From assembly GCA_014529385.2 (NCBI GenBank), contig CM043963.1, positions 78,509,412 to 78,573,411 on the forward strand: a DNA stretch of 64,000 bases, read 5' to 3'. Below, one piece after another: positions 1 to 11,282 of this stretch. This stretch comes from Adiantum capillus-veneris (lineage: Eukaryota > Streptophyta > Polypodiopsida > Polypodiales > Pteridaceae). Each line of letters begins with the position of its first letter. The stretch's first letter is position 1. The position numbers and the translations under genes are program-made. A model generated the notes under the pieces. It worked only from the letters and a program-made list of their open reading frames with translations. It did not search any database and was not told the origin of the DNA.

Positions 1-510
1 GAGAAAGATATAGAACAATATGTAGATATAGATACAACTATATTATGTACACATAATAAAGATGTCATATACTATAATGACCTCATCTTATTAAAGATAT
101 TCAACCGTTCCAATATAATCAATATAGATATTGCTACAACAGCACATCATATACCAGAATTACAACATTGGAAAAATGATACAGAATTTTATTCCCTATT
201 AAAAGTAGCAATAGGTGCATTAGTAATGTTTACACAAAACATAGATCTAGCAATAGGTATAGCTTATGAAACTTTTGGGATAGTCATAGATATTAAGCAT
301 AACAATATAATATCTATTATAACAAAACTTATAATATTTGTAAATCATACACAACAAAATGTAACTATTAAAAGATCTAAATATTTAAAAAAAACATACA
401 ATGAAACATGATACCATAAAACATGTTTTCCACTAACACTAGCATATGCAATGATTGGATATAAATCCCAAAGCTATACTATCTTTGGTAAGTCATTGTT
501 AATCGTTTGA
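1..510 (+). pseudogene. PIF1-like DNA helicase, C-terminal fragment
   Basis: One reading frame runs from the window edge to 510 with a single TGA at 409-411. It shows, in order, an ILCTHNKDV block followed by YYNDLIL (typical of the PIF1 region after the RecA-like core), then GALVMFTQNIDL and TFGIVIDI, then FPLTLAYAMIGYKSQ, which corresponds to the PIF1 motif ending in GHKSQG. PIF1-family enzymes are ATP-dependent 5'-3' DNA helicases used in replication and recombination, and also occur in Helitrons and large DNA viruses. The motif wording looks closer to stand-alone or viral PIF1 than to Helitron helicases; this is a judgement from memory. The last Gly of KSQG is Ser here. The N-terminal part lies outside the window. 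The fragment is AT-rich and decayed, so probably not functional. Confidence 0.8.
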
Positions 511-894
511 AAATGTTTTTCTCCTAGACTATTATATGTCATGTTGTCTCGATCAACTAGCCGAATTAAGAACATAAAAATAATGAATTCAATTACAATT
601 GAAGATTTTTAAATGAAAGTAATAAATCATTATATATATGAAGATTATTGACTCACAAAAGTATACTCCAAAGATTAAAACAAAGATAATATATGCTTAA
701 TTATTTTACATCAAACTTAAGGTGCTATAATTTATTACTAGATTGATATAAAAGAAAGTATTAATAAATTTATTTTTTATCTTTTTCAGATTGAAAGTTA
801 AACAATATGGAGGTAAGTCTATATCTGTAATCACATACTTCAATATTTATAACCTTAAATGTATAAATTGTGTTAGAATATATTAAGTCTTTAA

Positions 895-1494
895 TTATGT
901 CAAAGCTAAAGCAAAAGCCACAATAGACCTACAAGAAAAAGAACAAGAAGCGCAACGAAAATAAAAAAGACAGCACAGAGAAAACTTCTTCTTAAGATTC
1001 AAACAACTTAAATATGAAAATATCTCAGGACGTGATCCAATACAATTTACATTTATGGTTGGTCATCTTATGATGAGCTAAAACTATATATGGATGCAAC
1101 CGACAATATGTTTCAAACATGGGAAAGAACACATACTACTAAAGAACTCCCTGCAGATGGTAAATAATTCAGCTTATGATTTAGAAAATTTATTACAATT
1201 ACTTTGCAGGTCTAGTCAATACAAATTCTTAAGATATTCAAAGAAGATTTACCAAATGAAGATATAATGCTTGAGCGATACGAAGCTCAAGATTTATTAG
1301 ATAAACACACCAATGGAATTTCAACATATGTTATGAACTTATTGCATTTTGGCTACAATATTCCATTAGACTCTTTGAAAACTCTTGATAATAGACTAGC
1401 TAATTCAATCATTCTACAAGAGTATGAGCAACTATACAACGTAAAAAACAAACAGATCCAATCACTTTGGAGAGCATTACAAAATCACTAGATA
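895..1494 (+). pseudogene. AT-rich coding remnants, unrecognised
   Basis: Discontinuous open frames continue the AT-rich island. A lysine- and glutamine-rich stretch (QEKEQEAQRK) is followed by FFLRFKQLKYENISG and, in another frame, YDELKLYMDATDNM. An uninterrupted frame at 1267-1491 encodes 74 residues with no recognisable domain. I do not recognise the family. Position between a helicase fragment and a GIY-YIG fragment on the same strand suggests remains of the same invading element, but that is inference. Confidence 0.35.
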
Positions 1495-1820
1495 TGGACT
1501 TTGCACCAAGACAATATGGCACTACTTGCAAATTTTTATTACTATGAATCAAAGCAATATTGGTATAAAATCATCATTTTTTCTCTATTTATAAGTGATT
1601 ATATGCTTCAAACTAAAAAAAAAAAACATAGCATTGTTTATAGATATGGATATAGCCAATAAAGGAGAATCATCTTTGCAATCAACTTTAATACCCATAG
1701 ATATTCCATCCACCAATCAAGGTACAATTATTACTTCAAAAGTTCACATTTTACTCAAATACCAACAAATTCAATAATATTTTAGAGCAGTTATCAACAT
1801 AGTCAAATAATGCATTGTCA

Positions 1821-1822
<2 letters not shown>

Positions 1823-1860
<38 letters not shown>
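1823..1860. repeat. (CT)n microsatellite
   Basis: Uninterrupted CT dinucleotide run of about 38 bp in the AT-rich island. Confidence 0.95.
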
Positions 1861-1862
<2 letters not shown>

Positions 1863-2044
1863 CCCAAATGTGAATCCATTGTTTAATTTAAAATAACAAT
1901 CTACATTTGAAAATATTTAAATACCTTATATATTTATACTAAAACTCATAAAACTTCATACAAAATCATTTTAATAGAGTCTAATTGTTAATTTTTTATA
2001 GAAACAAAGTCTCCCCAAAAATCAACAACTCTAGAAAATAAAAG

Positions 2045-2347
2045 TAAGATTTTTATTTATAAATTACAATGTATAATAAATAAAATATATATATTGGACA
2101 AACAAATAATCTAAAAAGAAGGATTTTACAACATAAAAAACAACCTACTAAATTGATGATAACTGACGTTAACAGATACAAGCCGTTCAACAAAAAGTTC
2201 ATGATCAAAATTATAGATTCAACAATAATAAAGGACAAAGCAAATCACTTAGAAACACTTTATATTGAGAAATTTAGATCAATTACTCCAAATGGATACA
2301 ATGTTTTTTTGGGAAATCCTTCTTCTTTGATAAATAGTATTACCTAG
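2045..2347 (+). pseudogene. GIY-YIG endonuclease domain fragment
   Basis: In the frame of the ATG at 2153, translation upstream gives an IYIGQTNNLKRRILQHKK block (about 2087-2140) that matches the GIY-YIG core: the YIG element, then the helix with the conserved Arg. A downstream block NHLETLYIEKFRS supplies the conserved Glu, and PNGYNVFLG the usual C-terminal Asn-Gly-Tyr element. GIY-YIG nucleases cut DNA and occur in homing endonucleases, repair proteins and Penelope-like retroelements. In-frame TAA codons at 2045, 2060 and 2081 interrupt the N-terminal strand, so the copy is dead or the frame starts at 2084. No reverse transcriptase was seen beside it, so Penelope origin is not supported here. 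Confidence 0.75.
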
Positions 2348-2391
2348 AAAAAAGAGATCTTATTTAATTTAAAGGTTTGTTATCTCTTTCC

Positions 2392-2393
<2 letters not shown>

Positions 2394-2432
<39 letters not shown>
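2394..2432. repeat. (CT)n microsatellite
   Basis: CT dinucleotide run of about 39 bp directly after the GIY-YIG fragment. Confidence 0.95.
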
Positions 2433-2436
<4 letters not shown>

Positions 2437-2589
2437 ACTCTAAGAGTTACCCTACTTCTAATAAACATAAAGTGTTGATTTTAGAAAATTTTATTCAAAA
2501 AAATACATTATAGACATAATCTATTGCAAAAATATATACATTTCACATTAAATCTAACCCTACACAACCACTTCACACTCAACCATTAG

Positions 2590-2841
2590 CTAACTGCCCC
2601 ATACTAGTTGTTGTACGAGGTTCAGAAGGGCTTCCCTCTCGTGTATCCCCTGAGTGGGGGGGCCTTAGTCATGTGATACGCTTATGTATCACCAAGGCTG
2701 ACACGGTATAATGGGGGAAGGGATTGTGGCTCCCTCCCCCGGACACGTGGCAAAAAGAGAATCCTCTGGCCAGTGTTTCTTGCACCAGCCAACTTTGAGA
2801 GACACAGAGAAAGAAGTTGCTTGGCATGCATATAAAGAGTG

Positions 2842-2842
<1 letters not shown>
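2590..2842 (+). promoter_or_regulatory. Possible promoter-like segment
   Basis: A GC-richer block with a G-box core CACGTG at 2744-2749 and TATAAA at 2831-2836 sits just upstream of a GA repeat. Such a G-box/TATA spacing is common in plant promoters and LTRs, but no gene starts downstream and no LTR partner was found, so this may be a relic. Confidence 0.25.

Positions 2843-2879
<37 letters not shown>
2843..2879. repeat. (GA)n microsatellite
   Basis: GA dinucleotide run of about 37 bp next to the MITE-like copy. Confidence 0.95.
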
Positions 2880-2882
<3 letters not shown>

Positions 2883-2883
2883 G

Positions 2884-3236
2884 GGAAAATTACCAAAATA
2901 CCCCTCTAATTTATGAAAATTTCCAAAACAGCCCCAATATTTTGTTACAAATTCCCAAAATGCCCTTGGTTGTGAAGATTAAATTTCTTGAAAGACAAAA
3001 AATTTGTAGCTTTTCGTAAGAAGATTGATTGTCTATCAATACATGATGCTAAAACTAGAATTTGTGTATGTTACGCAAGCTTTGGGGATGCATTTCTTCA
3101 TGATTATTAGACATAATTGCCCCTTTGCAAGGTAATTTGTGACAAATTACATGCTAAGCACTCCAAAACGGATCTCAATTGTTAAAAAGGAATAAAGATT
3201 AGAAAATCTTGAAGAATCCAACCAAAATAGATACAA
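2884..3236. mobile_element. MITE-like repeat, copy 1 (right end missing)
   Basis: This stretch is clearly similar to 52166-52516. Both start with a block containing AATTACCAAAATACCCCTC, share the middle part (for example GTAATTTGTG and AAATTACATG) and end near AAAATAGATACAA. Copy 2 continues into an inverted copy of its own start; copy 1 diverges at 3237 and lacks it. No coding capacity. Read as a non-autonomous TIR element of about 400 bp. Confidence 0.7.
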
Positions 3237-4617
3237 CTTGCAGCGATAGTTTTTGACGCCCTTCTGCCCTTCAAACGGCTGTTAACCTTGCGTAGGAAGG
3301 GTTGACTCGTGAAGAACTCTGCATTTGAAGGGATCAAATTGAAGTGGCCCTTCAATTGCGAAGGACAAAAATTTGTCTGGTCCATCATTAGAAGGGTTGG
3401 CTATCCAGTTGCCCTTCAAACACTGATTTAAAGTTTACAAATTACAAGAGCTTTAGAGATTAGTGTCAAGTGATGGTTTACACTTTATAGCTTTATAAAA
3501 TAATTTTTATTTGCTTGTAAGTTATTGACCGTTGAAGTTTGTTTGGGGTTGTCCACGATGGTGTGAACACATATACACCATGTAATCCCTAAAACTTATC
3601 GAATGTTTTAGGTTATGTGAGTCATGAGTCGCGAGTCGTAGCTCCACAATCCACCGTTGCTCCTCAGCTCCACTGTCCAGTCGGATCGACGCTGGTCGCT
3701 TACAGCCTAGAGGCCATAGTGCACCTATGCGCTGATGTGGAGGCCATCCCACTCAATATTATAGCAGTGTCGAGTTTGCCCGCTTGAGGCTTGCTGCCGT
3801 CTGTTGACCATCGGCATTGTTCATCCTTTGTCGGCATTGTCCAGCCTTCGCCTACATCGTTAATCTCCAACCTACGCCTATGTCGTTGTGACGACCTCAG
3901 ACAGCTGACACCTGCGTCGTCGTTGTCACTGTTCGTGAGCTGCCGCATGCATCGTCTCCATTGTCCAGTCCCTGCGACTTGAGAGACCTGCACAACTACA
4001 GCCTACAGGGACTTCTCAGCAAGGACGGTGACCTCTTGGAGCAGCGCGCTGGCTGCAAGCTCCCGACGAGCTCGACCTGGAGGCTAGCCCTCGACGCCCA
4101 CTAAGTTAATTTCAGGTTTCAACCTTGTAAGTTTTAAGTTTTGAGTTCTTTAAGTTTTGAATCTTAAATTTATTGACCTTTAGAAGTTAGAACTTAGACC
4201 TTAGAAGTTAAAGGTTAGGAGTTTTTTAATGTTTTTGACCTGTCCTTAGTTAGGCAGCGCCTCGTGTCGCAGCAGGCTTTAAAAAAATTAGAAGTTAGGA
4301 GTATGTCCCTACAATATTTTTTGAGCAGCTTGAGCAAAATGGAATCTGGGGAGATTCTTTAAATGGTTTTGAAGGCAAAAGAGGCTGGCACGTGGAGTAT
4401 ATCCCTATGATTTTTTGAAAATCGTTAAATCATAGAATCTTAATAGATGTCGCTTTGGCGCTGAGGCGAAAAGAAGATAAAGACACATGCAGTCAGGGCT
4501 AGGTAGCAGTGTAGGGTCGAGAGCGAGGATGGGGCAGATAACGAGTAGCATCGCAGGTGAACGGGCAAGGTGCTCAATTTTTTTTAACTCGACAAATCGT
4601 CAGAGTTGCAGTCGAAT
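3237..4617. other. Intergenic, no gene seen
   Basis: Small open frames only, none with a recognisable domain. 3500-4100 is GC-richer, and 4100-4310 contains short AAGTT-type degenerate repeats. Phrases around CCCTTCAAA recur at 3260-3420. Nothing assignable. Confidence 0.5.
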
Positions 4618-4725
4618 TCGGTGGCTCAATTCGTTAGCGTAGAAGTTTTTAGGCTTTTCATGCTCAAGGGCTCAAGATCGACTCCCTCAGTCGTCCTTTT
4701 ATAGGATGTGGTCTTCACAAGGGTT
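4618..4725 (+). repeat. Possible tRNA-derived SINE head
   Basis: TGGCTCAATTCG near 4621 resembles a Pol III A box, and GATCGACTC near 4677 fits the B-box consensus GWTCRANNC. The separation is longer than in a standard tRNA, and I cannot fold the stretch into a cloverleaf by eye. It may be a SINE promoter or a chance match. Confidence 0.25.
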
Positions 4726-7366
4726 ACCCATGAGATCCACATGGAATCTATGTAGTATTGAATACAGTCGCAAAGCTACCAGCTATACGAGTGACAATTA
4801 GAAGTTAGGAGTACACTTAGAAGTCAGCACTATGCAATATTGTAGTGAATCTCTTAAGGGTTATTGCACACTATAGGCCCTCGGGTTTGTCAAAAATATT
4901 TTTTCTAACTAAAGAAAATAGAGACAAATATTAAAAACTATTCCAATTTTTAGATCACAATTTGTAGCATTTGTCGGTAATTACATTAAACCTTGCTATA
5001 TTTTGTCGATTTTTTTGAAGGAAGGCAAGCTTAAAATTTAGCCAAGATTTTTCAAAAGCATTGGTTATGTTGTTATTAGTTTTGTGTGCTCTATTATTTT
5101 GTAGTTTACTAAGCTGTGGTTTATAGATCGTTGTTTGAGAAAATGAGAATATATTATTTAAATAATGAATTTGATCAATGTTATATTAAAAGGATGGTTT
5201 AAATGCATAGAAGAGTGTGAGATAAGTGTAATATTCTTGCAGATTCAAGCCTTGAGTTTCTTCATCAGCAATGTTAAGCTTTTGCCAATACTGCTCGTCT
5301 GTGTTGCGATACGCACTGCGAGTTTCTGCATGTGCTAGCCCTCAAGCATACTATATCAGGCCTCGAGCCTTTTCATCTAAAATTTCTTGAGCCCGTTCTT
5401 TGTAGTTTGGCCAATCCTTTTTGTCGCTAGCTCAAGATGCTGGATTGTTTCCAATGCATGTCAATATAGATGACATGGTTCTCTTTCTGTAATTCATTGT
5501 GACTGTTGAGATATGGTGTGTCTTATGTTTTATTTCATAGCTCTTCAAAAAATGGATTGGCCTTTGTGAATGTCATGCTAGACTATGAAATTAACTAGAT
5601 TTGTCTTTGATGCAACTAGTGTGGGCTTATTGCATCCTTTGCTACATATCGAATTGAGACAGAGGCTTCTTCCTAAGACCATCATGTGATGGGATGGCCC
5701 TTCATCAGTGTCTGGCTCAATTAGTGTCTTTTGGAAAGTTTGTCTATTTGTGCTCTGAAGTGAAATGGTACCTACATAAGTTTTCATCAAAAAATACTAC
5801 AAACCCAATAATGCTTCTGATGCACTTGCACATGTATGTGTGTGTGTGAGAGATTTTTGTTCTTTGTAAGTGAGGTGAACTCAAAATTTTCCCTTCCTAT
5901 AGGGAGGGTAAGAAATTTTCAGCACTACAATCTACAATTTTGTTCATTTGCAATTCATTATGTATTTTTGCAAAAGCATGTGCTTCTAAAATTGTCATAT
6001 TACTAGTATACTTAAAATAGTGGGTCATTACATTCCGTACAAAATCCGTATGAGGGGGGATGGCTCATTGCAAGAATGGCCATATCTTTTCCATATGTAG
6101 GGGGGTAGGCTAGCATGTAAGATATCGTACATAGGGGGTTTTCTCTAGTTTGCATGCGCGCAGGTGAGATCCCCCCATGATTAATAGTGAATCCCCTGGG
6201 GCAGGAAGCGGCACTTAAGGGGCAATAGGGCAGCTAAGGCTAATTGGACGGAGTGGGTGACCGTTCAAGAAGCGGTGGCGAAAAAAAAGGGTAGCTAGTC
6301 AGATTTCAGATGTCCGACCGGACTCGACGGGGACCTATAAGCCAAGCTTGATCGAGATTTTGGGTCCACCCAGCTCGCCCATCTCACCAAAACCAGGCAT
6401 ATGCAATTTGAGCGCTTGTTTGACCGAGTTAGGCACTAAATGTGATGCCTTGACCACTTGGTCAAAAGGATCTCCACATGGGGACAACCTTAATATAGGG
6501 ACTTAAGCTTAAAATAGCCTTGGTCATTCAGGCGAATGATATGCACTTGAGGTCAATTTCTTGCAAAAATATTGTGGATGAGGACTCAATTACATCGGTT
6601 ACTTGAGAGTAAGCATTCCATGGGATTTTCGACAGTAAGACTTGCTAAGCTGGAGTATCTCGAAGGGGGGTAGGCTCTTATATTCATGTGAGCTCCTTTA
6701 GGGCAAAGAGAAAGTATATGCATATATATAATCACTAGTGGTCCACACAGGCCTATGACTGCAATTTATCCCACTTCACCCCCTTTGTTGATGACTTATA
6801 GCCTTTGAGAAAGATAGGTAGAAAGCGTGCTCCTAGCTAGAGCACATGTCTAAGGGGGAGAGAAGAAAACCTCCACCCCTTGTGCTTCACTTCTCAAAGT
6901 ACTTGCTAGGTTTATGCCTACTCTTGTGGTTCAAAAAGCAACGATTGAATGCTCTCTTATTGTTGCCTCTTAGCTAAAGCACACGCATAAGCAAGAGACA
7001 AGAGCTATTTCACACTCTGTGGTTCTCTTTGCAAATCACTTGCTTGTGCACCTATTCATGGGTCCTAGTTCATGCTTGAACACAACAATCTTTGAGGTGG
7101 CACTGAAATGTATGGTCCTGTGCATGTTTAAGCACAACCCTCTTTGAGGTTCTGTCTAGGCTCATTGCCTTGATCGTCATGGTTAACCATATATGAAACT
7201 ATTGTGGCAATAGACTTTGGCTCTTGTTTAAGCAATCCATTGAGGCTTTGACATAACGCTCAAATGAGAAGAACAAATAGTCAAATTTAAAGCTAACTCG
7301 TTGCAATTAGTGCCCAATTGTTTAGGGCAATGCCAACAAATAAAGTCATATTTGTCCAAAAGGCAC

Positions 7367-7369
<3 letters not shown>
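4726..7369. other. Intergenic, no gene seen
   Basis: No convincing coding frame, RNA gene or transposon end was found. Around 6800-7060 a stretch beginning with AGCACA is loosely repeated, suggesting an old partial tandem duplication. Confidence 0.5.

Positions 7370-7407
<38 letters not shown>
7370..7407. repeat. (GA)n microsatellite
   Basis: GA dinucleotide run of about 38 bp. Confidence 0.95.
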
Positions 7408-7410
<3 letters not shown>

Positions 7411-8056
7411 AATTGGAGCATTGATGATGGCCATTGAGAAAGTACACACTACCCCCAATGCAAACTAGTAGCAATATACAAACTAAAATGAGCACGAATG
7501 CGTACTCAACAAGGTTTGTAATGACCTAAGTGCTACAAACAAAATTACATGGAGCTAGCCGACTTATGGAAGAAAGACTAACCCACATAACTCATGTCAG
7601 AGGCACACAAAAAATTAGAGATGGATTGGTAACCGATTGGTCAATTCTTTTCATCGGAGTGCCCTCGCCTTTTTGTGCCAAGAATTGAATTTGTATAAGA
7701 GTTGTTTAGGATAGGAGTAGCAATAAAACGGCCACCCCAAATGTTACCTCCACCCTCATTTCTGACTTTGCCAATTTCAACAAAGTTAGCTATACCCCCA
7801 CCTTTGGGATGCTTTCATACAAAGGAGAAAGCTGGTCCTACCGATGACCAGATCTAAGGCCGCCATAAAGCATGTGAAAGCCTTCTAATGTTCAAACTTC
7901 AAAGGCAAAATGAGACCGGGTTCACAGTAGGCAGCGGCAGGGAACGATCACCTTCTGCCGGCAAATCACATTCGCGCACGTCAGACAGGAGGTTCACATA
8001 GCGCGGAGGCAGTGCTGCAGAAAAGGTGCCAACGCACGGCAGAAATCAGGCTTTGC

Positions 8057-8057
<1 letters not shown>
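7408..8057. other. Intergenic, no gene seen
   Basis: No supported gene. The right part leads into the GC-richer region upstream of the SUMT gene. Confidence 0.5.

Positions 8058-8094
<37 letters not shown>
8058..8094. repeat. C37 homopolymer
   Basis: Thirty-seven consecutive C residues, about 430 bp upstream of the SUMT start codon. Open frames across it encode only poly-Pro or poly-Gly and are artefacts. Several CAGTGTG phrases follow at about 8113, 8272 and 8351, suggesting a degenerate local repeat in the upstream region. Confidence 0.95.
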
Positions 8095-8519
8095 ATCTTT
8101 TCTTTCCACCCTCCAGTGTGCAGGAAATGCCCGGTTGGCAATGCTTTTTAATTTTGTAAGCTTCTTTCCAAATAAAAGGAAAACCAGCCTTTTGTCTTCT
8201 AGTCTAGCTTCCGTCCATCCCCTATGTTCACATTGGGCGGCGGAAGACTTCACCCCTCCTCTCTTCCACCTCCCAGTGTGAACATTTAGCCGGTAGATAA
8301 TGCACATCCTCCACCCGGAAGATGGCAGTTTAGGAGTTTGCTTCCGGCTTCCCAGTGTGAAGCCAGCCTGAAATTGTGCAATCTGAAGTTGAGGCAATTT
8401 GCAATGTGAAGTTGCCCCTCGAGAGAACTGAGAGAGAAACTATGGTCTTCCTTATGGTCCTTTTGGGAATGCAAAGGACAAGGCGTAGTCTAAAACCGAA
8501 GGGGAAGAAATAATGAGCT

Positions 8520-11282
8520 ATGGCGGCTGCAGTGGCGTCCATAGCTGAGAAGGCCTCTTCGTCCTTTTGTTCACAGCTCTCCCTCTCTTCTTACGCCTCT
8601 CATTTCTGCCGAAAATGTACCTTCTTCGCCACTTTTTCATCTCCTAGTGGCTCTCCCTTCACCGAGCGTCATTCTGTCAAACCTCTGCGTGGTGGTGGAA
8701 AGCTTGACCTCATCTCCAATCTCCATATCGTCCTTTCCTGTCGCAAAGGTAATTCTTCTTGCTTGTTGTTATCCAGTAGAACGAAAGGAAATGTTGAGAT
8801 CTGTCGCGTTCTGCATTGTTCTCGTCTTTAGTAGAAAAACCCACTTCAAGCTAAGAGACCTCCATCTGTGCTTCATAACTATACGCTTTTGCGGGTTCAG
8901 TTGCTTCTGAATTCTCTGTATATAAAGGGACACCTACGCTTTCCATTTCCAGGGTTAATCACCCAAGGAAGGGGATACTGTTGTGATTCCTCTGATTTTT
9001 GAGTGTGCCTCCACACCATGGTGGTCCTGTGCTTGTTGGAGGTGAAGAATAACTCTCTTCATATTCACTTTGCTATCTGTAGGAGCTTTCTCAGCAATGG
9101 TTTTTGTGGTTCAATAAATAACGGTGCTAGTCCATGATGGTTAGAGATCTTAATGTAGGAAGTACTTGGAGGATACTAATATGTGTTGAGAGGATAGGCT
9201 CGTTTTAACAAGCTGAGTGTTTAAAAATCCAATGCTTTTCATGTTGACGCAGAGGAAAGCCCTCAGCATGGTCAGAATTCTTTGGAGTTTGGGCAAGAGC
9301 ATGACATTGCAACTTGTTTGCCTGAACTCAGACAGCTGCTGAACCTTTTACACAAAGATGAAAGAAAACAGGAAAAAGCTCATAGAGTAGGAAATGTCTT
9401 TTTGGTGGGCACTGGGCCTGGGGATCCTGATCTCTTGACAGTGAAAGCGTTGAAGCTGATGCAAACAGCAGATTTAGTGCTGTATGATCGCCTCGTTTCT
9501 ACAGACATTCTTGACCTTGTTCATGCGGGTGCTCGCCTCCTCTATGTAGGAAAGACAGCTGGCTACCACAGTCGCACTCAGGTTCTTATTCTCTGTCTGA
9601 TATTTACATGTCATTTTTTTCTATGATGCATGTCCTTTTTCGCTGCTGGTATGCAGGTCTGATCATGTGCATGTCTGTGCATGTTTAGCAAATGCTTTCA
9701 TTGTTGCAGGCATGCCGTTTAACTGTTTTTCATTATTGTTATGTAGACTGTGTTTCAACCGACGGTTGTTTATTATTATGCACATGACAATATCTCAGGA
9801 TGAAATACATCAACTGTTATTGAGCTTTGCGGAGGCAGGCGCTACAGTTTTGAGGCTGAAAGGAGGAGATCCATTGGTAACATATGTTTTCCTTGTGTTG
9901 GATGCGTTACTCGATCACTTCAGGTGTATTGAGGGCATTATATCAAATTTGGTGGCCTTCATATCTATCTATACTTGTCCATGCCCCATACATACATACA
10001 TACATACATACATACTTTTTGACTTTGGCTTCATGTATAAAGTCCGCATTTTGAAATATGTGGATGATGTCTTCTGACCTAGACTTTAGTGCATTCATGG
10101 TGTATATTGCTAAGATTTATTGTTCTTTCTAGGCAGGAAGACTATTAAGATATTGTTGCACAGGTATTTGGAAGGGGTGGTGAAGAAATGGATTTCTTGC
10201 AACAGCAGGGTGTCCAGGTCCGGGTTGTTCCAGGTATGAGTGGAAGATAGTTACTTTTGTTCAAGATTTTTGTGCATGAACACTGTAGCTGAGCGCACTA
10301 CTTTGCTTGGATAGGGATTACAGCTGCGTCGGGCATTGCAGCAGAACTTGGGATCCCTCTAACGCATAGAGGAGCTGCAAACAGGTTGAGAGTGTATGCT
10401 TGATAGCTTTTGATTCCAAGGCATTAAGTTTTAACCAGTGTACTTAATAGTCTCGCGTTTTCAGCGTCCGGTTTCTCACAGGGCATTCAAGAAAAGGAGG
10501 AATTGACCCTCTTTTTATTCAAGATCAAGCAGCAGATCCTGACTCTACCCTTGTTGTATATATGGGTCTGTCCACTCTTCCAAGCTTGGCTGCAAGGCTC
10601 ATTAGTAGAGGCCTACCTGCTGACACTCCTGCTGCAGCCGTAGAAAGGGGAACTACAGCATATCAACGCACAGTAAGGTTTTATGGCAATAAAAAGTCTT
10701 TTGTAGATTTTTGTCTTCTGTTGTTCATTTATTCATTTGTAAAACCTGGTTGATTCAAGTGCTTTTGAAAGTGAGTTTTTTGGTTTCTAGAACAAACCTT
10801 AGTGACGAAGGGATTTAGGCATACATTTGATGTGAAGTATTGACCGATTGAATTTTTTTTGATAGTTTATTTTGTAAGAGAGTCCTCTCATTTAAGAGCT
10901 TGATATGGGTCCATTTTTTAAAATTGTTTTATTATTTCCTCTGCCAATTGGACCTACGTTTTCATATGAAAACTCTAAAATATTCTTTTGTTTTAGTTTG
11001 TCATGGGGTGCCTTACTTTATTAGCCTTACAGGACTTCTCTTCCTTGTCATTTTATTGTTTTAGAATGCCAGTAGGAGCCTTTCACCTTGTTCCTACTAC
11101 GCTTGCAGGTTTTTGCGGAGTTGCACGAGTTACCATCAGAGGTTGCTGCAGCAAAACTTGAATCACCAACACTCATTTTTATTGGTCAGGTAGTCGCTCT
11201 TTCCCCTTCATGGCCAGGTGCAGCTGCAAAACAAGAACCTGCTACGATGCCTGCCACCAGCTTGCCACCTGCCACGGTGTAG
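8520..11282 (+). CDS. UPM1: Uroporphyrinogen-III C-methyltransferase (SUMT), plastid-type
   Basis: The enzyme transfers two methyl groups from S-adenosylmethionine to uroporphyrinogen III, giving precorrin-2 for siroheme, the cofactor of plastid nitrite and sulfite reductases. I assign seven exons: 8520-8748, 9253-9581, 9799-9876, 10164-10233, 10315-10384, 10465-10672 and 11109-11282. All junctions are GT-AG and keep frame, giving 385 codons plus TAG, close to known plant enzymes (about 370). Exon 1 is a Ser-rich plastid-transit-like leader. The SAM-binding loop GTGPGDP lies near residue 129, LRLKGGDPL joins VFGRGGEE across exons 3-4, VVPGITAASG spans exons 4-5, and [10 protein letters not shown] spans exons 5-6. 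The end reads [11 protein letters not shown] plus a short Ala/Pro tail. Intron 3 holds a (CATA)7 run at 9987-10015. No stop or frameshift; this is the only intact host gene in the window. Confidence 0.95.

Noticed and set aside
1-510. Helitron
   Set aside because: No Rep domain or Helitron 3' hairpin with CTRR seen, and the helicase motifs look more like stand-alone PIF1; undecided because the element runs off the window.
2045-2347. Penelope-like retroelement
   Set aside because: A GIY-YIG domain alone is not enough; no reverse transcriptase was found nearby.
5578-5790. 70-codon minus-strand frame
   Set aside because: No recognised domain, no neighbouring exon with matching frame and no promoter context.
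8012-8281. Poly-Pro and poly-Gly frames at 7981-8397
   Set aside because: Produced by the C37 tract upstream of the SUMT gene.
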